Assembly: GCA_900548905.1 (NCBI GenBank)
Contig: URMK01000006.1
Coordinates: forward strand, 1-64,000
Origin: an uncultured Lachnospiraceae bacterium
Lineage (GTDB): Bacteria; Bacillota; Clostridia; Lachnospirales; Lachnospiraceae
DNA: 64,000 nt
Direction of reading: 5' to 3'
A program made the position numbers and the translations under genes. Position 1 is the first letter of the stretch, and each line of letters starts with the position of its first letter. The notes below the pieces were generated by a model. That model did not search any database. It saw only the letters and a program-made list of their open reading frames with translations, and was not told where the DNA came from. Shown piece after piece: positions 16,648 to 25,694 of the stretch.

Positions 16648-17049
16648 ATGACGCTGAAATACAGCCGTCAACGGGAAGCCATCAAAGATTTCCTGATGAC
16701 AAGAATTGACCATCCGACGGCAGATGTAGTTTACAGCAATGTGAGAACAGAATTTCCTAACATCAGTCTTGGTACTGTATACCGAAATCTTACGCTGCTG
16801 GCAGATCTTGGCGAGATTGCAAGATTACGCGTCGGCGATGGTGTTGACCATTTTGATGCAGACACCAGCCCCCATTATCATTTTGTCTGCAGCGAGTGCG
16901 GCAGTGTGATTGATTTGGATATGGAGAATATCGATAATATCAATCAGACAGCAGCCAAAAACTTCGACGGACAGATTACAGGTCATGTCACATATTTTTA
17001 CGGCCTGTGTCCACACTGCAAAGAAAGTAAGCGTAAGGCTCTTTCTTAA
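16648..17049 (+). CDS. perR: Fur-family peroxide regulator (PerR-like)
   Basis: Fur-fold metalloregulator of 133 residues. The N-terminal winged helix includes TVYRNLTLLADLGEI. The structural zinc site is formed by CSECG (about 87-91) and CPHC (about 124-127). The regulatory metal site shows HFDADTSPHYHFVC, with Asp in VIDLDM at the position of PerR Asp104; Fur has Glu there. Together with the rubrerythrin gene 86 bases downstream this argues for PerR: Fe-dependent oxidation by peroxide would release repression. It has its own consensus promoter and an AGAAAGGAGG ribosome site. Confidence 0.87.
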   Translation: MTLKYSRQREAIKDFLMTRIDHPTADVVYSNVRTEFPNISLGTVYRNLTLLADLGEIARLRVGDGVDHFDADTSPHYHFVCSECGSVIDLDMENIDNINQTAAKNFDGQITGHVTYFYGLCPHCKESKRKALS

Positions 17050-17107
17050 GTTTCAAACCGCCATCCACAACTCCCGGATAACCGGTGCAGTTGTAACAAA
17101 ATAAAAA

Positions 17108-17119
17108 TTATTATAATAA
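17108..17119. promoter_or_regulatory. Per-box-like palindrome upstream of rubrerythrin
   Basis: Perfect 12-base palindrome TTATTATAATAA directly before the rubrerythrin ribosome site (AAAAAGGAG). It contains the ATTATAAT half of the known Per box. Binding here would block expression of the rubrerythrin gene. A weak promoter (TTGTAA at 17091, TATAAT at 17112, 15-base spacer) overlaps it. Confidence 0.5.
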
Positions 17120-17135
17120 AAAGGAGAAAAAGATT

Positions 17136-17678
17136 ATGAAATTTGTATGTCAGGTATGTGGTTATGTTTATGAAGGCGAAAAAGCACCGGAGAAATGTCC
17201 TGTTTGCGGCGCACCCGCAGAGAAATTCACCGCACAGAGCGGAACAATGGAATGGGCTGCCGAGCATGTTGTAGGTGTTGCTCAGGGTGCAAGTGAAGAT
17301 ATTATGGAAGACCTGAGAGCTAACTTCGCAGGAGAATGCTCCGAAGTAGGTATGTACCTTGCTATGGCAAGAGTAGCTCACAGAGAAGGCTATCCTGAAA
17401 TCGGCCTTTACTGGGAAAAAGCTGCTTATGAAGAAGCAGAGCACGCTTCCAAATTCGCTGAACTGCTTGGCGAAGTAGTAACCGATTCCACAAAGAAGAA
17501 CCTGGAAATGAGAGTAGAAGCAGAAAACGGCGCAACCGCCGGTAAATTCGACCTGGCTAAGCGTGCAAAAGCTGCCAATCTTGACGCTATCCATGATACC
17601 GTTCATGAAATGGCAAGAGACGAAGCCCGTCACGGCAAGGCATTCCAGGGCTTACTGGAGAGATACTTCGGTAAATAA
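17136..17678 (+). CDS. Reverse rubrerythrin
   Basis: Peroxide-reducing non-haem iron protein of 180 residues that protects anaerobes from H2O2. It starts with a rubredoxin domain holding two Cys pairs, CQVCG (5-9) and CPVCG (21-25). A four-helix ferritin-like diiron domain follows, with Glu/His ligands in FAGECSEVGMY, YEEAEHASKF and ARDEARHGKAF. In classical rubrerythrin the rubredoxin domain is C-terminal, so this is the reversed type common in clostridia. The Per-box-like palindrome and the PerR-like gene upstream suggest peroxide control. A strong terminator follows at 17723. Confidence 0.93.
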   Translation: MKFVCQVCGYVYEGEKAPEKCPVCGAPAEKFTAQSGTMEWAAEHVVGVAQGASEDIMEDLRANFAGECSEVGMYLAMARVAHREGYPEIGLYWEKAAYEEAEHASKFAELLGEVVTDSTKKNLEMRVEAENGATAGKFDLAKRAKAANLDAIHDTVHEMARDEARHGKAFQGLLERYFGK

Positions 17679-17722
17679 TTATAAGAACTCCTCCAAGAGA
17701 TCTATATAAACAACACAAAGGG

Positions 17723-17758
17723 CATCCCGGTTTCCGTATGGAAACCGGGATGTTTTTA
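17723..17758 (+). terminator. Rubrerythrin terminator
   Basis: Perfect 13-base stem, CATCCCGGTTTCC with GGAAACCGGGATG, four-base loop GTAT, then TTTTTATA. It lies 45 bases after the rubrerythrin stop and is a textbook intrinsic terminator. Confidence 0.92.
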
Positions 17759-17760
17759 TA

Positions 17761-18410
17761 TGAAACATCTCACTGATATAGGTGAGGCTTAATTCCTTTT
17801 CGTAGTTATTCTCCATATATTCTTTCACATTATCGACCACATTACTGCCTTCCATGCGTTTTTTCTCTTCCAGAAAATCTAGTAATTTCTCAGCATACGA
17901 TCTCGTCTTTTCTTCCAGGGACGATACATGAAAAACCCCCTGGCCACTACGGAAAGCTGTGCCCCATCCGTAACCAGACGGTCTGCCGGCACTCCCCCGT
18001 CTGCAATCACCAGCTTCATCATTTCTCCCGCCAGCATAAGATGATAGGCATACAAATATTTCGCTTCAACAGCTCTCTCCCTGAATCCGGAATAGAATTT
18101 CTTAATCTCCATTCTGACCTTTTCCCTGTCCAGACTCCGCAGATAAAAAACAATCTTCCGCAAAGCTGCTCCATATTCTTACCGATTACCATATTATTTC
18201 CGGCCGTTTCCGCCTTCACCCTGTCTGCTGCCTGTTCCATCAGTTTTTCCGTCAGGCAATCCATCGCCTTCCACACGTCGCCTGTACTTTCATATCTTTC
18301 GGTCATGGCAAAGAGCATTCTCTCCTCCTGCCAGTCGTTCCCAAAATGCATCGCCGCCGCCCTCTGGCACCCGCACCGCCTTTTTCCAATATAAAAGCAT
18401 GTTACAGGGA
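17761..18410 (-). pseudogene. Decayed YesN/AraC-type response regulator
   Basis: Successive minus-strand frames read as one broken protein. About 18345-18180 gives an acidic helical segment (ERYESTGDVWKAMDCLTEKL); about 18163-17945 gives FYSGFRERAVEAKYLYAYHL and onward. After a frameshift in a C-run near 17938 it reads SSLEEKTRSYAEKLLDFLEE, then VKEYMENNYEKELSLTYISE. The last piece is the opening of an AraC-type DNA-binding domain (helix one and the start of the HTH). It stops at 17760, exactly where the rubrerythrin terminator arm begins, so the rest of the HTH is gone. The receiver domain is not recognisable. At least two frameshifts are needed, hence a pseudogene. Confidence 0.6.
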
Positions 18411-18690
18411 CTGCCTGATGTTCCAGGAGGACAGCGCGCTTCAGAAGCTGATGGAAACGTTGGAAAGGAACGGATTGGGAAACAGTCCTTATTATGTTGC
18501 CCTTCTGCAAGACCGGCCTGGAGCTGGCAAGATGGCTGAGAGAACAATCAAATACAGATATGAAGGAAAACGATATACAGTCACTATTCCTGCCGGCAGC
18601 GATGTGCTTTCCCTTATCGATGAGAACGGATACTGCGGTTTCCGCACTCTGGATTCCCAGTTTGGAGGGAGCGAACTCACAGTCGGATAA
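18409..18690 (+). pseudogene. Plus-strand coding remnant, unrecognised
   Basis: An open frame without start site or ribosome site reads DSALQKLMETLERNGLGNSP and later KYRYEGKRYTVTIPAGSDV, then LIDENGYCGFRTLDSQFGG. The composition is protein-like rather than shadow-like, but I do not recognise the family, and the frame ends at 18690. It overlaps the upstream edge of the decayed YesN-type gene on the other strand. Probably a scrap of a lost gene. Confidence 0.35.
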
Positions 18691-18710
18691 TTACAAAAAA
18701 GAGACGCCGT

Positions 18711-18769
18711 TTATGAAGCTTCTGCAGGAGGGCGGATATTATACGGCGGTGGTTGGCAAACAGCATTAG
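18711..18769 (+). pseudogene. Sulfatase fragment
   Basis: A short plus-strand piece reads FMKLLQEGGYYTAVVGKQH and then a stop. It matches the conserved sulfatase segment found about 100 residues into the neighbouring intact enzymes (VLKGNGYATALCGKNH in the gene at 20222). It is truncated at both ends and lies tail-to-tail against the intact sulfatase at 18766, pointing to loss or rearrangement of a third sulfatase. Confidence 0.5.
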
Positions 18770-20187
18770 AAATCTTTGAGAGCAGCAGTCCTTTTGATTA
18801 TACGGTTTTCTACCCAATGTTTTTCATACCAAGTATTATTTTCAAAGGTATCCCCTATCTCATTCATTATTGCATACATCTTACTCTTAAGCTCTTCCGC
18901 TATTTCCTGATATGATTTATTATCAATCAGGTTTTCCATCTGATAAGGATCATTTTTATCATCGAACAAGAACTCCTGGCCGTCTGATTTAAAAATAGCA
19001 TAAGTATACTGTTTTGTCCGATATGCTCTCCATTCATTTCCATCCCCAAATATCGCAGTGGGTCCGGTACACATCATGAGGGCGCCTTCTTCCGTATCGG
19101 CTTCCCCTGTAATACAGGCGCTCAGATCAGTCCCTTCCGTTTCTTTTGGAACAGGGAGTCCCATCATAGATAACAGGCTTGGCATAATATCCACAGTATT
19201 AATTAGGAAATCCCTCTTCACATTTTCTGCAAGTTTCCCTTTCCATTTTATCAGGAACGGAACCCTGACAGCCTCTTCATAGAAAATATTTTTTGCCCTT
19301 CTGCCATGCGCACCGAACAGCTCCCCATGATCAGAAGTAAAAACAATAATTGAATTTTCGTCCAGCCTCATATCTTTTATCGCCTTCATCAGGCGTCCGA
19401 TATTGTCATCCAGATTAGCCACCATTGCGTAATAGATCCTCATCCATTCAGTTAATTGGCCCCTTTCTTCCTCCGACAGCTTTGCCCAATTATCCGCATG
19501 GGGATCATCCTGTTCCAAATAATTGACAGGAAGATTAAACCTTCTGTTTTTAAAGCGTTCCAGACATTCCGCAGGTACATTCTCAGGTACCCATGGATCA
19601 TGAGGAGTTCCTATGGACAGAAACAATGCAAAAGGCTTTTCTCCTGCTGCCAGCCTTTCGAGCTGTCCTATGGTCATATCTGCCTGTGCATCCGGCTCAT
19701 ACTTATCGTAATATATCTTTTCCGGACTGTCTAAATGATAGTAGGCCGTTCCTGTCTCGTACTCATGGCGAAAATTATATGCCGCAAAATAATCATCAAA
19801 TCCAAGACGATCAGGTCCTTTCGGGATAAAGGAATTCTGAGGATCATAATGGTTTCCCAACTGTGCAGCATACATATGCCATTTACCAATATAGGCAGTT
19901 TCATAACCATTGTCATTCAGAACATGAGCAAATGTACGATGATTCGAATTCATCCGGATTTCATTTATCACCATTCCCGTACTTGTCGTATATTTCCCGG
20001 TAAACAAAGAAGCCCGGTAAGGCGCGCAGACCGGATGCCCTGATACCGCCTGACATAAATCAGTACTCTCCCTGCAAAGCGCATCGATATTAGGAGTCAG
20101 CGCATTTTCGTCTCCCGCATAGCCAAGACTGAAATAACGCAGCTGATCAGCAAATATGTATATCAGATTTGGTTTATTGTTGTCCAT
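18766..20187 (-). CDS. Type I (formylglycine) sulfatase
   Basis: Arylsulfatase-fold enzyme of 473 residues that removes sulfate esters. The activation motif CAPYR places Cys54 for conversion to formylglycine and Arg58 for its stabilisation. Metal ligands are visible in IYIFADQ at the N-terminus and in FTSDHGELFGAHG (about 295-307). There is no signal peptide, so it acts in the cytoplasm on imported sulfated sugars. The ATG at 20187 has AAGGAG upstream, whereas the longer open frame to 20214 adds a basic leader with no better site. It is last in the transporter operon, 34 bases after the other sulfatase. No maturase gene (anSME) is in the window. Confidence 0.92.
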   Translation of the reverse strand: MDNNKPNLIYIFADQLRYFSLGYAGDENALTPNIDALCRESTDLCQAVSGHPVCAPYRASLFTGKYTTSTGMVINEIRMNSNHRTFAHVLNDNGYETAYIGKWHMYAAQLGNHYDPQNSFIPKGPDRLGFDDYFAAYNFRHEYETGTAYYHLDSPEKIYYDKYEPDAQADMTIGQLERLAAGEKPFALFLSIGTPHDPWVPENVPAECLERFKNRRFNLPVNYLEQDDPHADNWAKLSEEERGQLTEWMRIYYAMVANLDDNIGRLMKAIKDMRLDENSIIVFTSDHGELFGAHGRRAKNIFYEEAVRVPFLIKWKGKLAENVKRDFLINTVDIMPSLLSMMGLPVPKETEGTDLSACITGEADTEEGALMMCTGPTAIFGDGNEWRAYRTKQYTYAIFKSDGQEFLFDDKNDPYQMENLIDNKSYQEIAEELKSKMYAIMNEIGDTFENNTWYEKHWVENRIIKRTAALKDF

Positions 20188-20221
20188 ACGATAATCTCTC
20201 CTTATTTTGTCCATCCGCCAC

Positions 20222-21772
20222 TTATCCCAAACGTTTCCCTATCGGATCCATTTTCCTGACACCCGGATCAGCTGTTTCATAATCCTGATACCAATAGCCA
20301 TTAGGATGTACCTTTGTACGATACCGGAAATGCGGCACCGGGAGCAGATCCTCTGCCCGCATCATAGCGGAAGCAAGTTCCCGCAGCATTTCCTCCTTCA
20401 CATGGATGAATTCCTCCTCATCCCATAAATTGTGCAGTTCACCTTGATCCTCCGTCAGACAATATAAGAATCCGTTTCCCATCATATCCAGCTGGATGTG
20501 GTAATCCCCCTTCCACAGTGCACGCACCTGCCCGCACTGGGTCCAAGTATTCAAACAATCAAATGTTTTCATCTCTTTAGAAGCGCCTTCTGTGATCAAA
20601 TCAAGACTGTCTTTCTCATTCCAGTACAATCCTCCAAATCCACTTTCCGCATAAGCACAGTCAAATTCTTTTTCGGGTACATTCCCTCCCTCAAGAAGCG
20701 GTCGAATACTTTTTCCCTGACATCCGAAAGGCATTTCTACACCAATTATATCACAGAGGGTAGGCAATATGTCCACAAGGCTGACAAATCCTTTTTTAAT
20801 TCTCCCCTGCGCTGTGATTCCAGGTCCTTTCCAGATAAATGGGACATGACATAAAACGTCCGGCAGATCCGGTCCTTTTCTGATCAACCCGTATTCTCCC
20901 ACAAAATCACCGTGGTCAGACAGAAAAATTACAATGGTATCTTCCTCTATCCCTCTTTCCCGCAGTCCTTCAATAAGCCGTTCGAACTGGTCGTCAATCA
21001 AACGCAGCATACCGTGATAATTAGACCTTGCTCTCTGTATCCTGCTTTCAATATCAGTCCCCAATACTTTTTCCCACACACTGCGCAGCCAGAGGAAACG
21101 CTCTCCTTTCCCTTCAAGAGCTTCGGTTCCGGCACGGTTTACAGGAAGGCTTTCAGGTGGAAACATATCAAAATACGGTTCCGGCACCTGATATGGGTTA
21201 TGCGGCTCCGCAAAAGATACCCATGCAAAAAAAGGCTGCTTCCCCTTTACTTCATCTATAAATTTCAATGCGGAAGAAACATTTCTGTATGGATGCTGAA
21301 CCTCAACTCCCCCCGGAGACGGCTGATGCGTTTCCATATGCAGTGTATTTTTTAAAAAATCTGCGAATTCTATTTCCTCCGGAGAAGTATTAATCTCCCC
21401 CTCATAACCAAGATGACCGCAGGTTTCGTAAAAATCAAAATCTTCAGGTTCATGTTGTGAATGATTTTTCCCGCACAGTGCAGTTGCATACCCATTTCCC
21501 TTAAGCACATCCAGAAGGTCCCTTGTATAAATAGCATCCGCAGCATTATGATTCGTCCTTACATGATGGCACTGGCTGTAACGTCCTGTAAACATACTGA
21601 CCCTTGCCGGCATACAGGTGGGATTAGGGGTATAGGCCTGTGCAAAATCTGCGCCGCCTTCAGCCCATTTGTCCAAAAAGGGCATCGTATCCAATTCATA
21701 CCCACAGCCTTTCCTTAGATCCGCACGCTGCTGATCCGTCATGACGATTATGATATTTGACTTACTGCTCAT
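20222..21772 (-). CDS. Type I (formylglycine) sulfatase
   Basis: Second sulfatase, 516 residues. The activation motif is CMPAR with Cys53 and Arg57. The N-terminal metal site is IIIVMTDQQRAD and the C-terminal one is IVIFLSDHGDFVGEYG. It lacks a signal peptide. GGAGG lies nine bases before the ATG at 21772. It differs clearly from the partner at 18766, so the two probably remove sulfate from different positions of one glycan (inference). It follows the permease genes after about 65 bases and belongs to the same operon. Confidence 0.92.
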   Translation of the reverse strand: MSSKSNIIIVMTDQQRADLRKGCGYELDTMPFLDKWAEGGADFAQAYTPNPTCMPARVSMFTGRYSQCHHVRTNHNAADAIYTRDLLDVLKGNGYATALCGKNHSQHEPEDFDFYETCGHLGYEGEINTSPEEIEFADFLKNTLHMETHQPSPGGVEVQHPYRNVSSALKFIDEVKGKQPFFAWVSFAEPHNPYQVPEPYFDMFPPESLPVNRAGTEALEGKGERFLWLRSVWEKVLGTDIESRIQRARSNYHGMLRLIDDQFERLIEGLRERGIEEDTIVIFLSDHGDFVGEYGLIRKGPDLPDVLCHVPFIWKGPGITAQGRIKKGFVSLVDILPTLCDIIGVEMPFGCQGKSIRPLLEGGNVPEKEFDCAYAESGFGGLYWNEKDSLDLITEGASKEMKTFDCLNTWTQCGQVRALWKGDYHIQLDMMGNGFLYCLTEDQGELHNLWDEEEFIHVKEEMLRELASAMMRAEDLLPVPHFRYRTKVHPNGYWYQDYETADPGVRKMDPIGKRLG

Positions 21773-21836
21773 AAAATAATCCTCCAAATTCTTCGTAATA
21801 AACTATCATCAATTCCTGATACTGACGGATGCCCGC

Positions 21837-22730
21837 TCAGCCCTTCACTGCTCCAATCATAACACCTTTCACAAAATATTTCTGTACAAAGGGATAAATT
21901 ATCAGCATGGGAATACTGGATACAACTATAGCAGAATATTTAACTGCCTCTGCCATTTTAATCTTTTCCGCCATTCCTACGTCATTGGTTCCCATCTGCT
22001 CCGTTTGGCCTAAAAGCAGAATATTACGCAACACAATCTGAAGAGGGTGCAGCTGCGTGTCCCGCAGATATATAAGTGCGTCAAAATAAGCATTCCAGAT
22101 TCCAACCGCATAGTAAAGCACGAGCACCGCTAAAATGGCTTTGGAAAGGGGAAGTACTATTTTAGTCAGCATGGGAAAATTCCCGCAGCCATCCAAACGG
22201 GCCGATTCATAAAGCTCTCCTGGTATACTGTTCTCAAAAAAAGTTTTTGCCACTATCAAATTATAAGTGGACAGTGCTGCCGGAATCAATAATGCCCAGA
22301 TAGTATTATACATTCCCAAATCCTTCACAAGTAAATAAGTCGGAATCATACCCCCTGAAAAGTACATGGTAAAAAGAATCAGCATCATAATGATATTCCG
22401 CCCTGCTAACTCTTTTCTGGACAAAGGATAAGCTGCCAGTATTGTAAGTACTACGCTGATAGCTGTTCCTGCAATCGTATAAAAGCAGCTGTTCCTGAAT
22501 CCTCTCCAGATATCCTGATTTTCAAAAACCATCGTATATGCTTTTGTCGTAAAGCCTTTCGGTAAAAACAGTACTTTTCCTTTAATAACCAAATCCGGAT
22601 CGGAAAAAGAAGCGGCCAATACAAAAATCAATGGGACAAGTACGATCAGAATAACTAATGCCCCAAGAAGATTTACAATAATATCAAATGTCCTGTCACT
22701 ATGAAGACTCTTTTTTATATTTGATTTCAT
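21837..22730 (-). CDS. CUT1 ABC transporter permease, LplC type
   Basis: Protein of 297 residues with six membrane helices. The EAA loop reads LYESARLDGCGNFPMLTKIV (about 186-205), and the protein ends YFVKGVMIGAVKG as in LplC/YtcP permeases. GGGAGG precedes the ATG. It lies 13 bases after the partner permease and upstream of the two sulfatases. By context the cargo is a sulfated oligosaccharide (inference). Confidence 0.9.
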   Translation of the reverse strand: MKSNIKKSLHSDRTFDIIVNLLGALVILIVLVPLIFVLAASFSDPDLVIKGKVLFLPKGFTTKAYTMVFENQDIWRGFRNSCFYTIAGTAISVVLTILAAYPLSRKELAGRNIIMMLILFTMYFSGGMIPTYLLVKDLGMYNTIWALLIPAALSTYNLIVAKTFFENSIPGELYESARLDGCGNFPMLTKIVLPLSKAILAVLVLYYAVGIWNAYFDALIYLRDTQLHPLQIVLRNILLLGQTEQMGTNDVGMAEKIKMAEAVKYSAIVVSSIPMLIIYPFVQKYFVKGVMIGAVKG

Positions 22731-22743
22731 TTTCAGCCTCCCT

Positions 22744-23661
22744 TTACCACAAGCCTGTTTTTGTCGATCTCTTACTGATAAAATTGGCGCTGATCAGAAG
22801 AATAAAATTAATCACTGAATTAAACATTCCCACGGCAGTACTATAAGAGAACTGTCCTTTCTGGATACCATTTTTATAAATAAATGTAGAAATGACTTCG
22901 CTGGCTGACAGTGTCACACTATTCTGCATCAGATAAACTTTTTCAAAGCCTACCGACATCAGATTACCAATTCTCATAATAAACAGTACAATAATTGTAG
23001 ACATAATACAGGGAATCGAAATATGGATTATTTTCTGCATTCTTGTAGCCCCGTCAATGGATGCTGCTTCATAAAGCTCCTGGTCCACACTGGACAGAGC
23101 CGCTATGTAAATAATCGCATTAAATCCCATATACTGCCATACATTTGAAAATACATACAAAGGCTGAAAATAATTTGGTTTTGACATAAAGTCCACGGGT
23201 GCCGCTCCAAAAAGACCGGTAATTTTATTAAACAGACCATAGTCTCTATTGGAAAACAAAGTAAGCATACTAACAATAACCACTATTGATAAAAAATTAG
23301 GCATATAAGTGATATTTTGTATTGCTTTCTTAAATTTAGTATTTTTTATTTCATTTATAAGCAGTGCCAGAATGATTGGCATGGGAAAACCTATCAGCAT
23401 GGTAAACAAACTCAATGATACCGTATTCCACAAAATATCCTTAAAATAATAAGATTCAAAAAACTGTTTGAAATAGGTAATTCCTACCCAGGGACTTTTG
23501 GTGATTCCCAGCGTTGGGTTAAACCTTCGAAATGCGATCTGTAAGCCATACATTGGGATATATTTAAAAATAATATACCAGGCCAGCGGTATTGCCAGCA
23601 TAATATAAAGACCAATATTCTTTCGAATATTTTTTCCCAGTTTTATTACTTTCTTCTGCAT
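22744..23661 (-). CDS. CUT1 ABC transporter permease, LplB type
   Basis: Protein of about 305 residues with six membrane helices and the N-terminal pattern IMLAIPLAWYIIFKYIPMYG. The EAA loop reads LYEAASIDGATRMQKIIHI. The frame is open to 23721, but that extension reads through an intergenic stem-loop. The ATG at 23661, with GGAG six bases upstream, is the credible start. It partners the LplC-type permease and the binding protein at 23753. Confidence 0.9.
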   Translation of the reverse strand: MQKKVIKLGKNIRKNIGLYIMLAIPLAWYIIFKYIPMYGLQIAFRRFNPTLGITKSPWVGITYFKQFFESYYFKDILWNTVSLSLFTMLIGFPMPIILALLINEIKNTKFKKAIQNITYMPNFLSIVVIVSMLTLFSNRDYGLFNKITGLFGAAPVDFMSKPNYFQPLYVFSNVWQYMGFNAIIYIAALSSVDQELYEAASIDGATRMQKIIHISIPCIMSTIIVLFIMRIGNLMSVGFEKVYLMQNSVTLSASEVISTFIYKNGIQKGQFSYSTAVGMFNSVINFILLISANFISKRSTKTGLW

Positions 23662-23676
23662 CTTATACTCCATTCT

Positions 23677-23719
23677 GCCGCACCGCCGGCTAAGGAGCCG
23701 AAGGGGGAAACGGTGCGGC
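23677..23719 (-). other. Nested stem-loop between binding-protein and permease genes
   Basis: Outer arms GCCGCACCG and CGGTGCGGC enclose a second small hairpin CGGCT/AGCCG. It sits in the 91-base gap after the SBP stop at 23753. No T-run follows, so transcription probably continues into the permease genes at reduced level, or the SBP message is protected from decay. Confidence 0.7.
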
Positions 23720-23752
23720 AAGCTTTAAGTTAAACCAAATATCCGGCAGTCT

Positions 23753-25375
23753 TTATTTCAGAGCATCCAGTGCATTCTGGTAAATTTCTTCCAGATCCCG
23801 GACACCAATCTGTTCCAATGTCTGACAATATTCATCCCATTTGTCAAAGCCCCATTCCCCTATAATGAATTTGGTAACAGCTTCATCTCTGTAGGTATTT
23901 AAGTCCTGCTCAATAGCTACCACACGATCTGTATCCTCTGCATTAACCGCAGGCTTTGCATAATAAACTTCAGGCAGATAGGGTTCCAGAATAGCTGCTG
24001 CTTCCTTCGTTCTCTGGCTGGCAACCACACCATCCGTTTCATCCACCCTCAGACAGGGAAAACCGCCGCCCGGTACCATATTTATTTTACCCAGAGCTGT
24101 CATAAAGCCTTCTTCTGCATTCAGAATTTCATCATTAAATACAGGAAGTCCGTTTTCATCCCTGTGCCAGGTCGTTCCTTCCTCTCCGAATGCGAAAAAC
24201 AATCCGCCTTCCTCGCTGAAAAAATAATCCACCCAACGTATGGCTGCTGCAGGATCAGAACAGGTATTGCTGAGCGCATAACAACCGGTTTCAACTCCCG
24301 TCATGCCATCAGGCCAGTATTTTTCACCGGTAGGCCCGATTAAAGGTTCATATCCTGAATAATCCTGTTCACAATTTAAAAACACATCAGAATACGGCAT
24401 ATACATAGCGCCGAATAATTCGCCGGACAGATTACTCCTCCATGCTGATCTGTCATTTTTATAATACTCCTGCCACAAAAGTCCTTCTTCATATAAATCA
24501 TTCAGGAATATAAGATAATCCTTGAATTTGTCATCACTTATCCAGTTATGAATTTTTCCATTTTCATCCACATCATAGGTATCCCGCAGCTGGTGTCCCA
24601 AACCCCAGGGACCTCCCAACGCATATACACTTCCCGGCTCCCTGATTCCAAGAGGAATTTCATCTTTTTCCCCGTTTCCATTCGGATCGCCATCCCTGAA
24701 GGCAATCAACACATCTTTAAATTCTTCAATTGTAGTAGGAATTTCTTTTCCCACTGCCTCCAGCCATTTAATATTTATCCACTGTTTAAAATCCATCTTA
24801 CCGGTAGCACTGAGATTAATGAAAGGAATAGTATATATGTGGCCGTCAGCAGCCATACAGGCAGTTTTCATAGCCGGATTTTCCTCAAATAACTTTGTCA
24901 GGTTAGGAGCATACTTGTCAATTAAATCGTCTAATGCCATCAGCTGGCCGCTCCCTACGCCATATGTAGATACCTCATTCTGATTAATACCGCAGCGCAG
25001 GAACACGTCCGGAAGCTGATTTGATGCAAAAAGAAGCTGCTTATTTTCTGCAAAACCATCAGCCGGCACTTCCTGGAAATCCATATGGATATTTGACATC
25101 TCCTCATACTTCTGCATTACGAGCATATCTTTCCACTCCGCCTGATTCTGATCTCTTTGTCCATATACCGTAAGAGTAATCTGCTCATTTACAATCGGGA
25201 AGCCCTCCAGGTTCAGATTAGCTTCTTCCCCTTCTCCGCTTTCGACAGCCGCCTCTGTTCCGACCGGAGCTGCCACCTGTTCTTTTTCCGGTTCTGCCGT
25301 ACTGTTACCGCAGCCAGACAACATGCCAGTACTTAAGACTGCACAAAGAAATAACGTAAAAGCTTTCTTTTTCAT
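23753..25375 (-). CDS. Extracellular solute-binding lipoprotein (LplA type)
   Basis: Lipoprotein of 540 residues with signal peptide and lipobox MLSGC (Cys22), then a Glu/Ala linker and the long LplA-type sugar-binding fold. Conserved patterns include DGDPNGNGEKDEIPLG, the calcium-like loop typical of this class. The ATG at 25375 has AGGAGG seven bases upstream. The open frame to 25426 is not needed. It is the first gene of the sulfated-glycan operon and lies 650 bases downstream of the YesM/YesN pair, which probably activates it. Confidence 0.9.
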   Translation of the reverse strand: MKKKAFTLFLCAVLSTGMLSGCGNSTAEPEKEQVAAPVGTEAAVESGEGEEANLNLEGFPIVNEQITLTVYGQRDQNQAEWKDMLVMQKYEEMSNIHMDFQEVPADGFAENKQLLFASNQLPDVFLRCGINQNEVSTYGVGSGQLMALDDLIDKYAPNLTKLFEENPAMKTACMAADGHIYTIPFINLSATGKMDFKQWINIKWLEAVGKEIPTTIEEFKDVLIAFRDGDPNGNGEKDEIPLGIREPGSVYALGGPWGLGHQLRDTYDVDENGKIHNWISDDKFKDYLIFLNDLYEEGLLWQEYYKNDRSAWRSNLSGELFGAMYMPYSDVFLNCEQDYSGYEPLIGPTGEKYWPDGMTGVETGCYALSNTCSDPAAAIRWVDYFFSEEGGLFFAFGEEGTTWHRDENGLPVFNDEILNAEEGFMTALGKINMVPGGGFPCLRVDETDGVVASQRTKEAAAILEPYLPEVYYAKPAVNAEDTDRVVAIEQDLNTYRDEAVTKFIIGEWGFDKWDEYCQTLEQIGVRDLEEIYQNALDALK

Positions 25376-25552
25376 ACTCTTTCCTCCTGATTTATATTTT
25401 TTTATCGGGTGTATGTATTTTACCAAAGACTTCTTTGTGCAAACTTTTTGTTTTGTACACTATTTTTACTAGTTTATACAACATTTTTACTTTTGAACCC
25501 GAACAATATAAAAAAAGAAGTCCGATTAAGTGGCTGTGAGATAAAAAAACAT

Positions 25553-25588
25553 AACCCAGATACAATGATTGTACATTGTATCTGGGTT
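25553..25588 (-). terminator. Palindrome after the YesM/YesN operon
   Basis: Perfect 15-base stem, AACCCAGATACAATG with CATTGTATCTGGGTT, and a six-base loop. On the minus strand it is followed by ATGTTTTTTTATC, so it can end transcripts of the YesM/YesN genes about 440 bases past the yesN stop. It lies upstream of the SBP promoter region. Confidence 0.65.
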
Positions 25589-25694
25589 TGTAATATTAAA
25601 AATAGAATAACAGGCATAGGAAGTGTGGCCACAAAACATGAGTCAGTAAAAGGGATAATAGGCTAATTATAGACATAGGCAGGCGTGAGTAGTT

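Noticed and set aside
20222..21772. Sulfatase considered as a phosphoglycerol transferase or alkaline phosphatase relative
   Set aside because: The CxPxR activation motif and both metal-site motifs are present, which points to a formylglycine sulfatase.
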